The notes beneath the pieces are model-generated. The model made no database searches, was not told the DNA's origin, and saw only the letters and a program-made list of their open reading frames with translations. DNA of 64,000 bases, taken from positions 248,001 through 312,000 of the forward strand of contig QPFY01000007.1 of NCBI GenBank assembly GCA_003665825.1. Reading direction: 5' to 3'. Both the position numbers and the translations under genes were made by a program. Within the stretch, counting starts at the first letter, position 1. Each line of letters begins with the position of its first letter. The stretch is from Microbotryum silenes-acaulis. Taxonomy: Eukaryota > Basidiomycota > Microbotryomycetes > Microbotryales > Microbotryaceae. This document shows positions 46,546 to 58,437 of the stretch, one piece after another.

Positions 46546-48198
46546 TCAAGTCCTCCCCCTCTTTCTCAACCTCCCCGCCAAATTTTTAGCGTTCCTCGTC
46601 AACGAGCCCAACGCATCAGGTCCCGTACTATCGATGTCCATATCCCCCACAAACTCCCCGTCCCCTCCACCACCACCACCACCACCGACGGGACCAGCAC
46701 TGACCGAGGAAGCTGCCCCACCCCGCCTCGTTCCAGCACCAGAAGAGGCCCCACCCCCACTTGGGTCCGAGGAGTGTACCTGCGATCCCACAACTCCTGC
46801 ACCGCTTCTCCTCTCCCTCTCCTTCCCTTTACCGACCGTTCCAGCGGTATTCATCGTTGTTGAATCCTTACCATTCTCATCGATAACCTTTTGCACTGCC
46901 TTGTCGTGCTCTTGTTGCGCGCGTAAATCGTTGATCCCATCGGCGGTCAATTGCGCCAAATGACGATCGAGCGAGGTGAGCAGACTCGAAATCGTCACGA
47001 GCCAGGACGAGAGTGAGGTCGTCATCGAGGCAATCGAATGCGATGATTCGGGAATGAGAGACGTCGTATCGATTCGAGTAGAAGGGGTCGGGGCAGCAGC
47101 GGAAGGGTCAACTTCCATCTCGGTCATCGGGGCCGAAGCCGGGTGTTGAGTATCGCTGGTCACTTTGACGGGTTCAGTAATTGGGTCCGAACGAACATCT
47201 CGACCTATCGAAGAGGTGATCTCGATCCTGGCGCGATGTTGATCGAGTCGACCGTCGAAGACGCCGGCGTAGATGCCTTCGATGAGCAGATCTTCGAGCT
47301 TGGGGATCGAGTCGAGCCCGAGTGTGGAGAGCAAGGTCGAGTAGGCGATGACCTGTCACTCGGTATGTATCGTTCAGTCTTTTGTCCAATGTAGGATCGA
47401 GATTGGACTGACCCTAGTTTGCATGGCCAAGGAGACGATGGTGAGGTGCCTCAGCTTGACCTCCTGAACCGGACCAAGTTCGGGCAGACTCGAGCGGTTC
47501 TCTGACAATGTTCCATGGGAGAGAATGAGCGGGGGGAGGGGCTCGGGAATGACCCAAGGCAGTGATGAGCCTTACGGTGGTAGTCGGACCAAGTGCCATA
47601 GGCAAAAATCTTGAGCAATTCGAGACTGGAAGCATGGCCCTCGCTCGTCGCGAGCTGGATCCGAGTAGCCAACATCCCAACAAGGTCAGCTAGATTCACT
47701 TTGTGGCGTGCTCGAATTGACAAACTCACATCCTGTATGCTCGGCATGGCCAACAGCTCGCCAAAGACGTACACGCCTGGGGCTGCGGTCGCCTGGGCCA
47801 CGAGCGCAGCTGCACCTGCTCCACGGGCTGACTTGGCGAGCAGACAAAAGGGCTGTGGATTGCAATTGGATGATTTCGAGTTAGTGAATGCTCCTGGCGT
47901 TGAGCCGGGAAAGGCTGAGCGGGTTGTGCGCGCGGTCTGACTGCTCGAGGTGGGGGGTCGGCCACGACACGCGCAGACTAGGCGTTTGCTGGGACAGCCC
48001 AATGCAGTCGACGAGCATCACACGAGGTGTTGGACGCGCTGAAGCAGGGATGATACAACCTACTTCGAGCTTGGGAGGCACGCCAAAGACCGGTGCTCGG
48101 GGTCCGGTGTTGGCTACACGAACGGCGTGCTGCGTCGGGGCAGCGACTCGTTCTCCAATCGTCGTCGTCGCAGCAAAGTCGTCGACCATGGACGCCAT
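46546..48198 (-). CDS. CSN7: COP9 signalosome subunit 7 (PCI domain)
   Basis: Part of the complex that removes Nedd8 from cullins. Start MASMVDDFAATTTIGERV at 48198; exons on the minus strand. The PCI part is recognisable: QPFCLLAKSARGAG, PGVYVFGELLAMPSIQD, LELLKIFAYGTWSDYH, VKLRHLTIVSLAMQTRVIAYSTL and LSTLGLDSIPKLEDLLIEGIYAGVFDGRLDQHRARIEI (read in pieces), a match to the winged helix of CSN7. After it comes a coiled-coil-like helix (LTSLDRHLAQLTADGINDLRAQQEHD) and a Gly/Ser-rich disordered tail with eight to nine consecutive Gly. CSN7 rather than another PCI protein is judged from the LEDLLI..IYAG..GKLDQ-type motif. Confidence 0.85.
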
Positions 48199-48508
48199 CT
48201 TGGGCTGAGGTCCTGCCAGCGTGAGGGGTTGGGGTGAGGCTGAGGGGGAAAGGAGGTGCACGCTGAGCGCTGAGCGTGGAATATTACGGCAGACCGCGGC
48301 AGACCGCGGCAGACCGGCCATTTCCCCCCTGCCTGCCTCAGCCAAGCGCGCCTGACCGGAGTGACGTCGAGCACGTTTGCCTTCTCAGCGATCTCAGCTC
48401 TCGGCCGTACCACCTCGCACCTCGCACCTCGCACCTCGCACCCACCCCCCATCCCTTTCCACTCCAGTCCACGCTCGTACCACCTCACTCTCCAACGCCA
48501 ACCACAAG
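48199..48508. promoter_or_regulatory. Bidirectional promoter CSN7 / GET2 with short tandem repeats
   Basis: 310 nt between divergent starts. Contains gcagaccgcg in three tandem copies (about 48292-48320, last copy imperfect) and cacctcg/ctcgcac in four copies (about 48413-48442). These may be binding sites or simple repeats. Confidence 0.5.
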
Positions 48509-49845
48509 ATGGCAGACGACGCCGCTGCCGAAGAACGACGAGCCAAAGCCGCCGCTCGTCAGGCCAAGCTGCTCGCCCAATCCAGCGAGCGACTGGCCAA
48601 GATCACCGGCGCCGCAAAGGGGGAAGGTCGAGTCATTTCAGATGGTCAGTACTGAGCAGTCTCTTTCAAAGAGTGGGTATACTCACTCCATCTGCCTGCC
48701 ACAGCCGCCGTCGGAATCGCACCTCGAACTGCACCTTCTTCGTCCCCACCGCCACCGCGCTCGCTCGCACCACGAGACGACGACGATCCCGCCGAGGTCG
48801 ATCTCGCCGCAGCGAGCATCAACGCCAGAGCGGATGCACTCGCCCAACGCAATCCTCAGCAACAGGCTCAGTTCGACCAAATGTTTGGCCGCCCAGGCGC
48901 AGCAACGGGAGCAGGTGTAGCACCCGCAGCGGATCCGTTCGCCCAAATGATGGCACAGATGATGGGCGGAGCCGGAGCAGCACCTGGCATCGGTGTCGAT
49001 CCGAATGCAACCGCACCTTCACCCTTTGGTCCCGGAGGAGCCAACATGTTCGCCAACCTCATGAACGCACAACCCGGAGCCGCGGGAGGAGGAATACCAG
49101 CTCAATCGGGCCTGTCGGCTTTCCCTCCTACGCCCAAGACCTGGCTCGATCGAGTGTTCCCCCTCATTCACCTCGTGTCCATGATCGCCTTGTCCGTCTA
49201 TGCGATCGTCTACGTCGAGCCCGCTAAAAAGTTTGGCCAGTACGGGTGGATGGGCATTGGGTCCAAGATCGATTGGGCTGCTTGGGCACGGCTGGGAGCG
49301 ACGAAGCCGGTACAGGGCAGGATCGCAGGTCAGGTCGATCAACTTGCTGGAGTTGGGTTGTCGGTCGTGGTGAGTGCATGAGCAAAAGTTCAATCACTTT
49401 GTTTGGTGTCCTCGCTGATGTTTACTCTCTCGGGATAATAGCCTCTGCTGTGGATGTTTGTCAGCCTCGAACTGGTGCTGCAGACTTCGCGCTTGTTCCT
49501 ATTGAGGGTATGTTCATTCTCACACCTACCCGAACATTGAGCTAAAACAATCCTTTCTCCTTCCGACAGAATCGAGCCCCCGCCCCCTCGATGCTTAACA
49601 GCATCCTCCCCCTCGTCTCTCAATTTTCCCCTCAACTCGGCCTCCTCATTTCCACCATCGTACGCTACATGACCCTCGTCACCGTCCTCTTGAACGACAT
49701 CAGTGTCGTCGTATTCTGCATCGGTGCCGCGACCGTTTACGGGAAATACAAGACCGGCACCTTTGGTGCGGGAGGGGCGAACGTGTTGGATCGGTTGAGT
49801 CAGGTCGGGCATGAGGCTTTGGATCGGCTTAAAGGGGAATTGTGA
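48509..49845 (+). CDS. GET2: Get2-like receptor subunit for tail-anchored protein insertion
   Basis: Exons 48509-48644, 48705-49369, 49442-49507, 49570-49845 (380 aa). With Get1 it forms the ER receptor for Get3 carrying tail-anchored proteins. The N-terminus has the basic Get3-binding helix (ERRAKAAARQAKLLAQ, then SSERLAKITG), a long Ala/Gly/Gln/Met-rich cytosolic linker, and three C-terminal membrane segments (VFPLIHLVSMIALSVYAIVYV; PLLWMFVSLELVLQTSRLFLL; YMTLVTVLLNDISVVVFCIGAATVYG). This topology and the RLAKITG motif are characteristic. Overall sequence is weakly conserved in the family, so the call rests on these features. Confidence 0.85.
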
Positions 49846-50658
49846 TCAACAATAAAAATAGGTGGCTTTTGTAAGGGTGTAATGATGAATCGATTGACGC
49901 CTAAATCGTTACTTAATGAGACTAAGTCAGGTTTATTCGCTCGAGAGCTAGCGTTCAGATGGGTGTATAAAAGTCCCTGCCGAGAGAAAGCCGCTGCGGA
50001 AGAACTTCCAGTCCGAGAAGTTGCAGCTTGTATGACTATCAAGTCGGCGTGAGACCCGCTTTGTTGCCATCGGATCCGGATTAGGGCAGCCGGCGGGCGG
50101 TCGAGCCTTAGCGGAGTCGGCGTGGCATCTCATTATAGGAGAGTGGCGCCAGGTAGATCCCGCTGCCACCGGTCTCCGAATCTCCGAGACAGATCTGCTC
50201 AGCCAGGGCCAACAAGGTCCTGCTTTTACACCCGAAGTCTGCCGCATAAGCCGTAACTATAACGGCTAGTGCTGTAGGCCTGAATTTGTAGTAGTAGGGA
50301 CCTATGCCGCGACCATCCTGTGCCAGCCTTGACTCTGCGCCCATCAAATTCTTGGGCGCGATCTACTAATAGACGCGCCGGCTGGGTCGGCTTGTGCCGG
50401 CTTCCGCGCATGCCGGATCCATCCGCGGCGAGTGACGCGGTGGATTCCCGTAAGACCGCTCTCGTTCTCCGGCCCTTGCACCCCCCATCCAGCGCTCCTC
50501 CAAGAAAACTCCTCTTTTCAATAAGCTCCATCCATCTCGGTGCTTACATCAGCCACCCCACTGTACCCACTTTTCCTGCTTCAAGTCCCTCCTGTTTTCA
50601 CCCGGCGACCCCCACCTTGTTCCCCACACACTGCACATTACCTTGCACCCCTGCCGTC
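49846..50658. promoter_or_regulatory. Intergenic region upstream of the 4CL-like gene
   Basis: 813 nt. GET2 terminator on the left; the C-rich stretch 50480-50655 (tccatccatctcgg..accccccatcc) is probably the core promoter of the acyl-CoA ligase. No gene supported. Confidence 0.45.
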
Positions 50659-52613
50659 ATGACAATCTACACCTCGCCCTTCCCCGCCGTGGAAAAATGG
50701 TCCGACCAGGGCCTGTTCGACTTCATTTTTGAGAATAACGACAAGATCCAGCCCAACAATGTTGCGCTCGTCGACGCGGGCACGGGTACAGAGGTCACCT
50801 ACAAGCAGCTCATCAGCGATTCGCTCAAGTTCGGCCACGGTCTCTCGCAGCGCTACAAGCCAGGTCAGACCATGCTCATCTTCTCTCCGAATTCCATCAT
50901 CTACCCGAGTCTGCTCTTTGGAGCGCAGGCAGCGGCCATGGTCGCCACCACCGCCAACTCGTCCTACACCCCGAATGAGCTCGCGCACCAGATCAACGTC
51001 TCGGATGCCGACCTCTTGCTCGTCGGTTCCGATCTCGTCGACGTTGCTAAAAAAGCCGTTCAGGAGGCAGGGCTCAAGGAATCGCAGATCTTTGTCCTCC
51101 CCGGTGTCGACGGCAAAATCAACCTCCAAGGCCTCGAATCGTACGAGGTCCTCATCGGCTCCGGCAAAGGGTTCAAGCAGCTCAAGGTCCCCGACATCTA
51201 CGCCCCCGCGTACCTCCCCTTCTCGTCCGGAACGACCGGTAGAGGCAAAGGTGTTGCGGTGTCGACTTTCAACATCACCAGTGTCTCGTTGCAGTTGCGA
51301 CAGGTCAAGGGACTGTTTGATGGTCCCGAAGTGTGAGCAAATTTTCTCGACCTAGACTGCGCAAAACAGCCATAGCTGATTTGGCATCTTTTCGGTGATG
51401 GGAAAAAGTGTGATGGGTGTTTTGCCTCTCTATCATATCTACGGGCTCATCGTTCTCTTGCATCAAACGCTCCTCAACGGCGGAACGATCGTCCTGCTCA
51501 CCAAGTTCGATCTGCCGCTCTTCCTCGAGTCCGTCCAGCGTTACAAGGCCACGGTCGCACTTCTAGTTCCTCCCATCGCGCTCGCACTAGCCAAGCACCC
51601 GATAGTCGACAACTTTGACCTATCGTCGTTACGTTGGATCATGTCTGGTGCGGCGCCTCTTTCGGCAGATTTGCAAACCGTGCTCGAACGTCGGTTGAAG
51701 AACAAGACGTTGATCCTTCAAGGTTACGGCATGTCCGAGACGACTTCGGTCGGCCTCTTGCCCGATATCAGCCAGGAAGTTAAAGCGGGCACGGTAGGTC
51801 GCTTACTCGCGTCGGTCGAAGCAAGGTTGGTCGACCCTCAAACCGGCAAGGATGCCAAGGCCGGGGAGCCGGGAGAGCTGTGGCTGCGAGGCAACAACAT
51901 CATGAAGGGATACGTGAGTTGTGCATCCCCCTCTTCCTCTGTTGTTCCGTGCAGTCATCGTAAAGAGCTGAACCTTCCCGGAACCATAACTCTCTGGCAG
52001 CACAAGAACGAAAAGGCCACTGCCGAGACGATCAACGAGGACCGATGGCTCATGACGGGTGACGTCTGCATTCGGTCGGAAGATGGTGTATACACGATCG
52101 TGGATCGAACAAAGGAGTTGATCAAGGTTAGTCCGATCAAAAACAAGCTCAACTTCGCGCAATCGCCTTTTGCTCACAGCGGTTTGACACCTTACTTATC
52201 TACAGTACAAGGGCTTTCAAGTCCCCCCCGCCGAATTGGAAGGGCTCTTACTCGAATGTCCCCTTGTGGCCGACGCGGCCGTGATCGGCGTCTGGTCCGA
52301 GGCGGATGCGACCGAATTCCCTCGAGCTTACATCGTTCCCGATGCGGCCCAAAAGGACGATCAGGACCTGGCAAAGAAGGTACAAAAATTCGTCGCTGAT
52401 CGCGTCGCACCGCACAAGAAACTTCGTGGCGGCGTCTTCTTGTTGGACGTCATCCCCAAAGTCAGTTTCTTTTTCCTACGCCATCAAATTCGTCCGGAGC
52501 ATCGGTACTAAGATCCTCTTGTCTTTAATCCTTAGTCGCCGAGTGGAAAGATTCTCCGAAAAGATTTGCGTACCCTTGCGGCCAAGGAGGGTGAAGTGCA
52601 GAGCAAACTTTGA
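50659..52613 (+). CDS. 4-Coumarate-CoA ligase-like acyl-CoA synthetase with PTS1
   Basis: Activates a carboxylic acid with ATP and CoA. Exons 50659-51332, 51409-51913, 52001-52125, 52206-52461, 52536-52613 (545 aa). Motifs: YLPFSSGTTGRGKGV (AMP/P-loop), [83 protein letters not shown] (hinge), and SPSGKILRKDLR with the catalytic Lys. The protein ends QSKL, a canonical peroxisomal targeting signal. Fungal members with SKL often act on aromatic or fatty acids in peroxisomes; the substrate here is unknown. The glycine-rich loop reads GRGKG instead of the common GLPKG. Confidence 0.9.
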
Positions 52614-53491
52614 AAAGCTTACCCGAAACAGTTGGCTTTATACCTTTTATCTCCAATGGAGTAGGCCTTATACTTATTAAGGAACCCGAATATATCAACC
52701 ATAACTTCTTCATAGGCATAGGGAAGCCTGACGAGGCAGAAGAGGAAACGCGAGAAGGCGAGAATGCAACGCGAGTCGTCAATGGGCGAACGAACCACTC
52801 GCCGAACAACGTGCCGACAGCCGGGTTTCCTTGGGCAAGGGCACATACACAGTCCGGGCTGCCCCTCTTTCCAGCTCCTGTCAAAGAACGCCCAGCAGAC
52901 GTCTGAAAATAAATCTGTTCGGGTCACGGGCCGCGCGGGACGAAGCTAAAACCCGACCCCCTGACTCTATGTCAATCGGGGTGATCGCCAAAACGCGTGG
53001 GCGGAAACCCGTAGGATAAGACAGTGAGAGTCTACGGAGAAGGGATGGATAGAGTGCATCTCAAGGGAGCAGTGTAGGTTGCAGTATTGACCAGGGTAAG
53101 GGGAGCGGTTGGAAGTCGTAAGTCTGGTCAGAGGTGATAGCCCAGTTAATGTGGTCCAGCGCCCGATAAGGGTCGTCTCTTTGTAGACTAGCTGGAATTC
53201 TCATTCTCATTCTCATTCACCGACCATCTCTAAGCGCTCCGCCTCTCGGGCCGCGCCTGGGATGCCAACTCGGACCCGCCGACCGCATCAGAAGTACAGT
53301 TGAGGAATCGAAAACTCTTACGAGCGATCGCCGAGAAGTGCGAGTACGAGTAGTCACCCATTCCTTCTTTTCGAGCACCCCCGCAATGAGACCAAATCGT
53401 ATACATTACATAAATCTCCACCATTTCCAGTACCCACATCGTACATCCCAATTTTGCACATTTCCTTTGGCTCGATACAACATCTTTCCCT
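52614..53491. other. Convergent 3' region, acyl-CoA ligase / YHM2
   Basis: 878 nt between converging genes with no supported ORF. Holds a short (tctcat)n repeat at about 53198-53217. Longer than other convergent gaps here; nothing else recognised. Confidence 0.45.
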
Positions 53492-55368
53492 TTAGCGTTT
53501 GGCAATCATCTCCTTGACCACGTCTCCAAGCGAGACGAGGCAGACCGTCTGATGGTAGAGAACCGCATCCACGAATGATTATCAGTCGGTGCGGGCTTCA
53601 GATCCTCACCTCACCACAAGCAGTATAGAGCGAACTCACCCTCCATACCCCCAGCCCAATCCTAGGCGTGACCCCTCTGAAGAAGCCCGAGATGCCAGCT
53701 TCTTGGTAAATCGTCTTGAACGTTGAAGCCATCGTCGTCGGTCGTGCCACCGCTGCCGAGGTCGTCTTCTTGAGGGATTGCATCTTAAGAAGAAGTGCTT
53801 CCCATTGATCAGTATTCTGAACGAAATTTTGTTACGGTGAATACCATCTTAAGTCATACCTCCACGCGGACGACTTCGATAGGATGGTTCCAGCACCCAA
53901 GCGCACCACCTGTCGAAGAGTTCATACGCACCCCGGTCAAAAGACTAGACCGAAGAGTTGAATCGCATCGCGCGTCAGAGCTTTTGACTGACCGATCGCA
54001 CTGGCCAAGACCTTGTCCTTCGTATCCAAGGCTTTACCCTTCGGTAGTCCTCGTGCGTCTCGAATTAGAGTTTCAGCAACCCTGTTACCGGACAAGCTAT
54101 CCCAGGATCAGTCACTTCTCCTGAACCTCCTGGAACCTTACGAGAGCTGAGAACTCACCTTGCGAATCCCATCCGACTACCCCAATTGGTCATCTGACGA
54201 ATCGCGACCGCATTGACACCCTTGTTGATACCTTTGATACCACCCTCGCGGTACATTTGCATGAAGAGACCGAACGTCGACGCGGCGGGGAGGACGGCGG
54301 CAGGTTGGCCCGGGATCGCGGAGGGGATGACGACGGCTTTCGCGCGCGTCACTTCGGCGGTTTTCATCGTTGTGCAGACACCTTTCATCGAGAAGGTCAG
54401 GAGTGCGATACGACGCGGCGATGGAAGAAGAGCGGGAAAGCACGGGACCGTCGACGAATCAGTAATTTCGTCCGACCGGGGGCCGAACCACAGTCAGATA
54501 CCAAGACTGACCCATCGCCAAATAAGCTTGTGCTGCTCCGCCCGCAATACCACCCAACATACCCGCCGCACCCTTGGAGACGCCCGCATTGGTCGCGACG
54601 GATTCGACGCCGGTCGCGGTGAAGAGGAGGATCGCCCCTGTCGTGCCGCTTTCGATCCAGGCCCAGGGGATCAGACCTTGGTAGAAACCTTTGAACCCTC
54701 CTCGGGTGTGCGTTTTTGCGATCGCTTGTCGGAGCTGGATCGTTTTGGTGGATGAAAAATCGTGAGTGAGTGTGCGGTAGCGGATGATTAGGAAGGATTT
54801 GGGCTGGGCATTGGTCGCTGGCGCAAGGCAAGTGGGAGTAGGCACTGACATTATCGGATCGATTGGCTGCCATGTGCGTCTTCAAAACTTCTAAAGGCTA
54901 TTGAGGAATAAACAAGAATCAACGCGGCGGACGTAATGTACTTCACAAAGACCTCTTCACGGTCCGAGCAGAGCCGAATCGCGCGTAGTAGTCGAGGATG
55001 GCCACAATTTTGTGGGGAAACCTTCTCTCTTGGGCGGCGGAGGTGGGTCTTCTCCGGGAAGCAGTGTACATGCCCAAGCTAATCGACCCCGCAGGGACGT
55101 GTCATTCGGTCCAGTGTACGTACTTGACCGAAAGTTGTAACTAAGAACGTCCAAACGAATGCAGGAAACAGGTCAGCCTCGCACTGGGGTCTCGTCACGC
55201 GACCGACCCCACACCAATCGTGGGCCCATTGGGCGGGCAAACGGTGTGGGGCCCAAGTCGGATCAACGAAGATGAGCATCATCACTTACCCTCGAACAAG
55301 GACACGGAGGCGCCGACGGCGAGGTTGGTCCATGATAAAGGAGATGGCTTCTTGGTGGTCCCATTCAT
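53492..55368 (-). CDS. YHM2: Mitochondrial citrate/oxoglutarate carrier (Yhm2)
   Basis: Exchanges citrate for 2-oxoglutarate across the inner mitochondrial membrane; in yeast also linked to mtDNA maintenance. The first exon starts at 55368 (MNGTTKKPSPLSWTNLAVGASVSLFE); a tiny exon VTTFGQ lies near 55130-55148; then PLEVLKTHMAANRSDN at about 54850-54900. Then LRQAIAKTHTRGGFKGFYQGLIPWAWIESGTTGA, GAAGMLGGIAGGAAQAYLAMG, FCTTMKTAEVTRAK, YREGGIKGINKGVNAVAIRQMTNWGSRMGFAR, and NHPIEVVRVEMQS..GFFRGVTPRIGLGVWRTVCLVSLGD..AKR (seen in pieces). Signatures 1 (PLEVLK) and 3 (PIEVVR) are standard; the second has the MKTAEVT form specific to Yhm2, which secures the call. Confidence 0.9.
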
Positions 55369-55874
55369 GTTGAGGGTCTATATGTCTATGCGCAGGCGGG
55401 ACTGAGGGCACGGAATGCAGTGAAGGCGCACGGCGCACGAGAGGCGAGTCACGCGTTGGAAGCGGGTTGCAGGAGAGAGGGAGGGAGCCACGCGGGAGCG
55501 ACGCCGGACCCTGGCAGAGCTCGAGATGACGATCAGCCTGCTTGGCCAAAGTATCTCACGGTTCAAGCCTTTGTGCTTTTCAGGAACCTATACCGCGAGG
55601 GAACTCCGAGAATGAGATAGAGCCATGACCACCTTGGTCTAGGTGAAAAGTGGAGTCCCCTGAGATTCCTGGCCCATCAAAGCTGGCTTCGATCCTTCTC
55701 GCCGAGAAGAGCAAATCAGGCTTCTCGCGCTCACTAGACTGATGAGCCCGTCATGGCCTCATTCCAGACACCTGGTCACTCTTCGATATACTTTAGTCTT
55801 GATATAGTACATTACACGTTTCTGCATACGTTTCTGCATACGTCTCGTGCCGGCCCTCCTGACCTCTAACTCGT
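55369..55874. other. Intergenic, YHM2 upstream region and LSM2 3' end
   Basis: 506 nt containing the YHM2 promoter (right of 55368) and the LSM2 terminator. A short direct repeat cgtttctgcata occurs twice at 55817-55841. No gene seen. Confidence 0.45.
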
Positions 55875-56474
55875 TTACCGAGCCTTTTGAGCGTTGGAAG
55901 ATTCTGCGATAGCGGACGCGACAAGTGAGCACAACATCGTTAGTTGGATCATACAGATAGGCGAGAAACGACATGAGCCCATCGCTGAGGATTCTGTCCT
56001 GACCCAGCGACAAAGACACCAGACCTAAGCCATTCAACTATCGACTGACCTCGTCTTGTGGCGTCCTCCAGCAGTTGCGTATCGACGGCCTCTTTGGGCA
56101 GTTGCACGTATCGTACGACACTGCCACGGATGAAGCAATTCCTCACTGCCATCTGTAGAGCGAGAGGAGCATACGGTCAAGCCCAGCTCAGCTCGACAAG
56201 GTTCCTCATCCACGAGTCGCCCTTGCCCTGCCCACGTTGCCGGACGAACCATATGAGGATGCTTGTCCTCTTCCAGAACACGAATGTTGTCGAGCTTGAT
56301 GTTGAGGAACTGATCGACGGACTTGAGCGTGCCGACAATCGAGAGGTCGTTCTTGAGCTCAACCGTCACTTCTTGGTCCGTCAGCGTCTTGAACACGGAG
56401 AAGATCAGCTGCAGGGGTGGTAGGATGGGTAAGTGATGGCGCTTGGAATGCAGAAGCTCGTATGGACTGACCAT
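55875..56474 (-). CDS. LSM2: U6 snRNA-associated Sm-like protein LSm2
   Basis: Subunit of the LSm1-7 (mRNA decay) and LSm2-8 (U6 snRNP) rings. Exons on the minus strand: 56474-56472 (the ATG alone), 56408-56250, 56152-56050, 55903-55875 (97 aa). Sm1 motif: VTVELKNDLSIVGTLKSVDQFLNIKLDNI. Sm2 motif: MAVRNCFIRGSVVRYVQLP, followed by EAVDTQLLEDATRRES. Splicing directly after the start codon replaces what would otherwise be read as a longer N-terminus (VSPYELLHS..), which is intron. Length and sequence match LSm2 closely. Confidence 0.92.
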
Positions 56475-56692
56475 GGTGGGCCGATTGAGGGGAGTGGGAT
56501 AGGGAAAGCGAGTCGAGTCGAGTGAAGCTGAGCACGACGCTTCGCCGCGCTCAAGTCTTCTCATGCCATCTTTCCACCGCCAGTCGCAGTCTTTCTTTTT
56601 TGTCTTTATCAATGTCGAGCCCGTCAAATCATCTTCATCTTAGATCATCTCAGTAATTGATCTAGTATTTACTGGAGCAACGTTGCACCACT

Positions 56693-58218
56693 TCAATACA
56701 TCGTCGTACCCCTCTCAGCGATCCTCACTACGTTTTTTCCAATCTCCCTCTTGCCCGAATCCCACAGATACCCATCCAGATCCACCTCCAACATACCCCT
56801 CATCCAATCGTTCTCGGACCCGTTCTCGGACAAGACTTGCGCTCGTTCGACTATTCGATGACAGGCCGAGATGGAAGCTGCTCGGAGTCGGGTTGCTTCT
56901 TTGGTCGAGAGAAGGGGTGGGGTTGGCAATGTCCTCAAGGTGGGGAGCACAATAATGCGGTGGTGCATCAAAATGGCTGTACAAAACACTCGTGAGATCA
57001 GTCCAAGCACCATCTCTAGCAGCCTGATTACCCCGTCGGAGAAACCTTTTGAGACTGACAAGGTATGACGTTGTCGGCAAAAATGGGGAAGCGAGTCGTG
57101 TTCGTCGGTAAAGGGAACGTCGGGGCATGGTCAGGGCTCCCAGAGGCGGAGAAGCGTAATGTGATCGCATTGAGGAGGTACAACGCTTTCTTGAGAATGT
57201 ATACGGCTGCGGGTGTCAAGGGACGGAATGGGGTCAATGTCTCCCCAGCGAAAGATTTGAGATGAAGAAGGAAGCAAGACTCGCATCCACCGTCAACGGT
57301 GTACGCATCTTGGAAATCCGGGAATGTGTCGTAAATCTGCATAGAGCAAATCGAGTGAGAATGCATGAGCTATCATGATAGAGCCGACGGCCGAACCCTC
57401 AAAATTCTTCTTCGCTTCCGTTGCTCACCTTGCGTAGCATCTGCTCACTATCGCCCTCGACCTCCAACAAAGCCTGTTGGACCCAATGCCCTAGATCCTC
57501 CTTGCCTTCTTTCTTCAAAACCTCCCCCGTCCGATTCAACACCCTCACAATCAATTCGAGAATCTCGAATGCGTCGTCATCCTTCTCGCCGACTTTGACG
57601 ACCGGCCCCAGAGTTGGATGGGGTTTCTCCTGATGGGTTTGGATCTGCGCCATGCTACTTATTTGGGTCAAGGTGGCGTTGCGCATTCCTTTGGCTGATA
57701 AGAGTGAGGAAGACGACGAGTCGCCTGCGGAGAGATGGGCCGAGAGCACGAGCGAGAGGATGTTCGAGAAGGCGCCGCGTTGAGTTAGGCGGTGTAAGGG
57801 TTCGCGGTAGCCCGAGAGAAAGTTGAGCAGGGATAGCACACTGTATTCGGGTCGATGAAATAGAGCGTAGTTTAGCTGCTGAAGTCTAGGCAGTGATACT
57901 ATCCTGTAACAGAGCCACGTACGCGATGAGGTTGAGCTCTTCGTGAGCCGAGTCGAATCGCAGTGGTAGCCTCAGTCCATGATGGTTGTTTTGCAAGTGC
58001 TGGATCCATGCTTCCGCTCCGATTCCGTGCAAGAAAGTGTCGATGGCCTCGTCATCGATCTGTGGAATGCGAGGTGTGATCAGCTGGGTGCGGAGGCGCG
58101 AACGTGAACTTGGAAAAAGGAGCGCTACCGTGATGTCTGATCGTGCAGTGAGCGCTCGACAGGATGATCGGATCGAGTCGAGAATCAATTCAGAATTTGG
58201 AGGGAGTGAAGGGGCCAT
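56693..58218 (-). CDS. Queuosine salvage (Qng1/DUF2419)-like protein
   Basis: Minus-strand exons, start at 58218 (MAPSLPPNSELILDSIRSSC). Recognised segments: LPLRFDSAHEELNLIAYVALLQ, LSLLNFLSGYREPLHRL, NILSLVLSAHLS, ELIVRVLNRTGEVLKKEG, TFPDFQDAYTVDG, AVYILKKALYLLNAITLRF, FPIFADNVIP, and the end EVDLDGYLWDSGKR..RIAERGTTMY. These resemble the human protein's ILNETGKIL, FPSYRD, MFADYRLPQ and DYYLWDYARD..HRIRCIYY segments (from memory), in the same order. Qng1 proteins release queuine from queuosine 5'-phosphate for tRNA modification. The fungal version is divergent, so substrate specificity is uncertain. Some junctions are approximate. Confidence 0.55.
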
Positions 58219-58437
58219 TTTGGAGGCTGGCGATGTGGGCAGAAGCAGAGCTGAAGCTGGGGAAGGTTGCGGATGGGTTGCAAGACCGAGTATTCTCGAT
58301 CAACCCCCACATGCTCGATCGCCTCGGCCCTTCCCGCGGCTTCCCGCGGAGGCCAATACAGTAGTCAATAGTCGTCTTTCGGCCCCCACATGCACCCTCG
58401 CTCGCCTCCTGTCTCCACTTTTCGTGTCGTCGATCCA

